From the NCBI GenBank assembly GCA_963281255.1, contig OY725495.1:3720001-3784000 (forward strand): DNA of 64,000 bases, read 5' to 3'. The position numbers and the translations under genes were made by a program. Numbering within the stretch: the first letter of the stretch is position 1; every line of letters begins with the position of its first letter. The DNA is from Aphrocallistes beatrix. Lineage: Eukaryota; Porifera; Hexactinellida; Sceptrulophora; Aphrocallistidae. Below, one piece after another: positions 61,646 to 64,000 of this stretch. The notes under the pieces were generated by a model. That model did no database searches. It had not been told where the DNA came from and saw only the letters and a list, made by a program, of their open reading frames with translations.

Positions 61646-63574
61646 ATGGCGATTAATGATGAGAATGATCTTCGTCCACATATGAATACCATTGAGACTA
61701 TTCTCCTCGAAACACGAAGAGAGGAACCTGAAGCAAAAGAGAAAACGTTTCGACCATTTCTATTTTTCGGATTGAAAACTCCAATTATCCATAGACCAGG
61801 ACTCTACTTACATCTCTGCATTGTAAGTCTACAATACTTTTCATTTTTAAACACTAATATCATCCTTCGTCATGCTTTTAGACGTACTTTTCATTCTGAG
61901 TTCGATAATAATTTTTTCTTTCCATTACTCTCAACTCTTGCTTATCTTATTCTTCCTTTCATTGTGTACTTTTGTGATCGTCAGATGATTCGTAGGTATT
62001 ATCTTGTTCTAGTCTGTCTCGTGATGGCATTCTTATCAAGTTGTTTCCTATTAACATTTCTTACACTTGAAAAGTTTCAAACTCTAGAATTGAGTAATAA
62101 AAATACAAGTGATGTCGGCATAATAATTTCCCTCTACACAATTCCAGAAAAGATTTTCGTCGTTTTCAGCTCGACTTTTTTTTCCATCAGTTTCGTGCTT
62201 TCCGCTCCATTTACAATCGCTTTTGGTCTCGACATACTGCATGGTACACATTTCGAAACTCTGCTGCTATATTTCCCTCTTTTCTATATCTCGAGGAATA
62301 TAGGTGGTACTTTCGCTTATCTTTTATACATCAGAGAGCAAGAAGAATACTCTTACATCCATTGTTCAATATCCACATTTGTAATGTTAATATCAGTGCT
62401 TTTACTCATAATAGGGAGGCTATGTGGATTCTTTAAAGACTCCGCTTTAGTTGCGAATAACTTTTCTTTCAAGAGAGGAATTAAATTGATATTTTCCGCA
62501 TTAAAACTCAAATTTATCTATAAAAAGAGAGCTGATTTAAAATCACTGATGCTGTACACAGGAACAAAGAATAACTATCATGACCCAAAGTCCTTAGTGA
62601 GCAGAACAGTTGCCATGGTCAAGATAAATCTGATATTTATCATTTTGATTCCATTACTCGGTTCTTACCAGATTTTATATGAACTTTTTCCAGGACAATT
62701 GGATCTTAATTTTTCTTTCCCCGATCCAACATTTCAAAATACAAGTACTACCCATTGCAATAAAGGAGTATACTTTTACAATTATATAATAACGAATGGA
62801 TTAACCATCGTTGTCTTTGTGGTTGTTTTTGAATTCTTTTTCAACGACATAGTGTTCAATGTGGTGAGACAAGATCTTCCACGTTGGATTCGTTGCATAC
62901 CTCGATGTCTGCTTTTCATCAGGAATAATTGTCTCTACGGAATGCGTAAAAAGCTCCACGCATACTTAACATTAGTTGATCCTATCTTGAAGAGAGTTTT
63001 CTGGGGATTACCTTTCGGCTTATTGAGTGTGTTATGTGCTCTTACAGTGGAAATATTACGCATTAATTTTACTTTTCGTTTGAATTGTACAGCTTCTGAA
63101 CAGGTACACTATGGTTCTCATGTTCCTCTAATCGCACAAGTTCCTCAGTATATCTTTTGTGCAATGCAAGAAACCATATCTTTAATCGGACTTCTGCAAT
63201 ACGTCTATTATCTCTGTAGTAAGCATTTCCAAAATTCACTGAGAGGATTCTTTTTTTCGTTATTTTTTTTCTACTATGGTGTAGCAAGTTTTGTAGCCAA
63301 TCTTGTTTGTTATTCGTTGATTAAAATATGCTCTTCTGAATGCTATGCTAGCGATAGTAACGATAGTTGGAACCAATTTTGTTTTGTTTTTATTCCAGAC
63401 TGCAATAAACGACAGCCACAAGCCTATTTAGTGTGGATTTTAGCAATAGTTCTATACTTGATCATGATACCGCTGTTCTATGGGTTTTCTCATTACAAAC
63501 ATTGGAGAATAGTTCGAGTGATGAAGCAGGCTCATGTGAATTGGAATGGAGGTGAATTGATAATAAATAATTAG
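61646..63574 (+). CDS. Divergent POT/SLC15-like transporter, copy 2
   Basis: Single exon, 642 aa from the ATG at 61646; an open frame extends 11 codons upstream but begins at TTG. Collinear with the copy at 58645-60606 throughout (shared FRPFLFFGL, HRPGLYLHL, PFTIAFGLD, KDSA, FSHYKHWR). Most of the protein has diverged considerably, but bases 62801-63063 are about 98% identical to 59812-60074. The helix 10-11 motif reads VPLIAQVPQYIFCAMQETIS then LIGLLQYVYYLCSKHFQNSL, nearer the canonical family (PQY, E) than copy 1. Predicted plasma- or organelle-membrane transporter; substrate unknown. Confidence 0.72.
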   Translation: MAINDENDLRPHMNTIETILLETRREEPEAKEKTFRPFLFFGLKTPIIHRPGLYLHLCIVSLQYFSFLNTNIILRHAFRRTFHSEFDNNFFFPLLSTLAYLILPFIVYFCDRQMIRRYYLVLVCLVMAFLSSCFLLTFLTLEKFQTLELSNKNTSDVGIIISLYTIPEKIFVVFSSTFFSISFVLSAPFTIAFGLDILHGTHFETLLLYFPLFYISRNIGGTFAYLLYIREQEEYSYIHCSISTFVMLISVLLLIIGRLCGFFKDSALVANNFSFKRGIKLIFSALKLKFIYKKRADLKSLMLYTGTKNNYHDPKSLVSRTVAMVKINLIFIILIPLLGSYQILYELFPGQLDLNFSFPDPTFQNTSTTHCNKGVYFYNYIITNGLTIVVFVVVFEFFFNDIVFNVVRQDLPRWIRCIPRCLLFIRNNCLYGMRKKLHAYLTLVDPILKRVFWGLPFGLLSVLCALTVEILRINFTFRLNCTASEQVHYGSHVPLIAQVPQYIFCAMQETISLIGLLQYVYYLCSKHFQNSLRGFFFSLFFFYYGVASFVANLVCYSLIKICSSECYASDSNDSWNQFCFVFIPDCNKRQPQAYLVWILAIVLYLIMIPLFYGFSHYKHWRIVRVMKQAHVNWNGGELIINN

Positions 63575-64000
63575 AAATATATATATGCATATATCTCCCT
63601 ATAGCTATCTTGTTAATTGTTTAAATACTGTCTTGACTATCCCCAAAACATGACGCAATGACATTGTAGTTAAACAATCTTTGTACAGTTTACAGTTTTC
63701 AACTTATTAATCATTGTATATGAATTATTATTATTATTATTTTATTTAGAGAATGTCATTGCTATTAAAATTTTATTTTTTGTCTATGAATTTGTTTTGT
63801 CCTCTTATATGTAGGAAGATGCTATGACATAAACTCAGTATCCATAGTAGATCCGTTTGATCCTGCGAAATCCAAGGTTGATCTTTTCTACATTAAAACT
63901 TAAAACCATGGTGGAATGGTGGAGTTGTATAACCAAAATTATTCATATTAATACAAATTAGCCTTATGATCGTATTCGGATCATAATGCTAAAGAATCGT
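63575..64000. other. Window end; possible isolated terminal exon
   Basis: AT-rich, with a TTATTATTATTATT run near 63727. At 63815-63903, after an acceptor-like TATATGTAG, one frame reads RCYDINSVSIVDPFDPAKSK and then VDLFYIKT and stop, which looks coding. No donor that would feed it was identified; it could be an alternative last exon of the transporter gene or a chance frame. Confidence 0.25.

Overview
This is nuclear DNA from a metazoan, not a prokaryote. Genes have GT-AG introns (one GC-AG), many only 40-70 bp long, the background is AT-rich, and the genes are animal orthologues (TTD14, PPM1H, PPIP5K, CLN8, a TMEM175-like channel, Reeler and NHL-repeat proteins, RPS16, GRPEL). The divergence of the genes, the compact introns and the paired single-exon coiled-coil/NHL proteins suggest a sponge or another early-branching animal. 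That placement is inference.

Layout. 1-4.3 kb: two tandem single-exon NHL-repeat genes on the minus strand. 4.5-11.4 kb: a 12-exon TTD14 homologue on the minus strand, whose second intron holds a 2.3-kb 12-bp palindromic satellite. 11.6-14.4 kb, minus strand: mitochondrial GrpE, a frameshifted secreted protein, and ribosomal protein S16. 15.3-19.1 kb: a five-exon coiled-coil gene of unknown function, minus strand. 19.1-21.2 kb: repeat-rich, no gene seen. 21.2-27.2 kb, plus strand: a degenerate Rab-like GTPase, a serine-carboxypeptidase homologue that has lost its nucleophile, and a three-exon PPM1H-type phosphatase, followed by a second palindromic array. 29.6-38 kb: two near-identical aquaglyceroporins in inverted orientation, separated by a dense transposon graveyard that includes a 2.1-kb long-inverted-repeat element. 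39.3-41.2 kb: a TMEM175-like channel. 43.4-54.0 kb: a complete 26-exon PPIP5K (1015 codons before the stop) with many MITEs in its introns and a 29-bp tandem repeat of its own splice donor. 55.7-58.2 kb: CLN8 homologue and a Reeler-domain protein. 58.6-63.6 kb: two tandem divergent POT/SLC15-like transporters that share a 263-bp conversion tract.

Most intergenic and intronic sequence is miniature inverted-repeat transposons. At least a dozen families are visible: TA-flanked mariner/pogo-like, hAT-like (two with perfect 8-bp target duplications) and one Mutator-like (perfect 9-bp duplication). Several are nested in one another. The genes do not form a pathway; themes that recur are lysosome/ER biology (TMEM175, CLN8, TTD14, carboxypeptidase fold) and membrane transport.

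I found no RNA genes, CRISPR or operon structure. Exon boundaries were read by eye from splice sites, reading phase and remembered family motifs. Phases close exactly in all four spliced genes.
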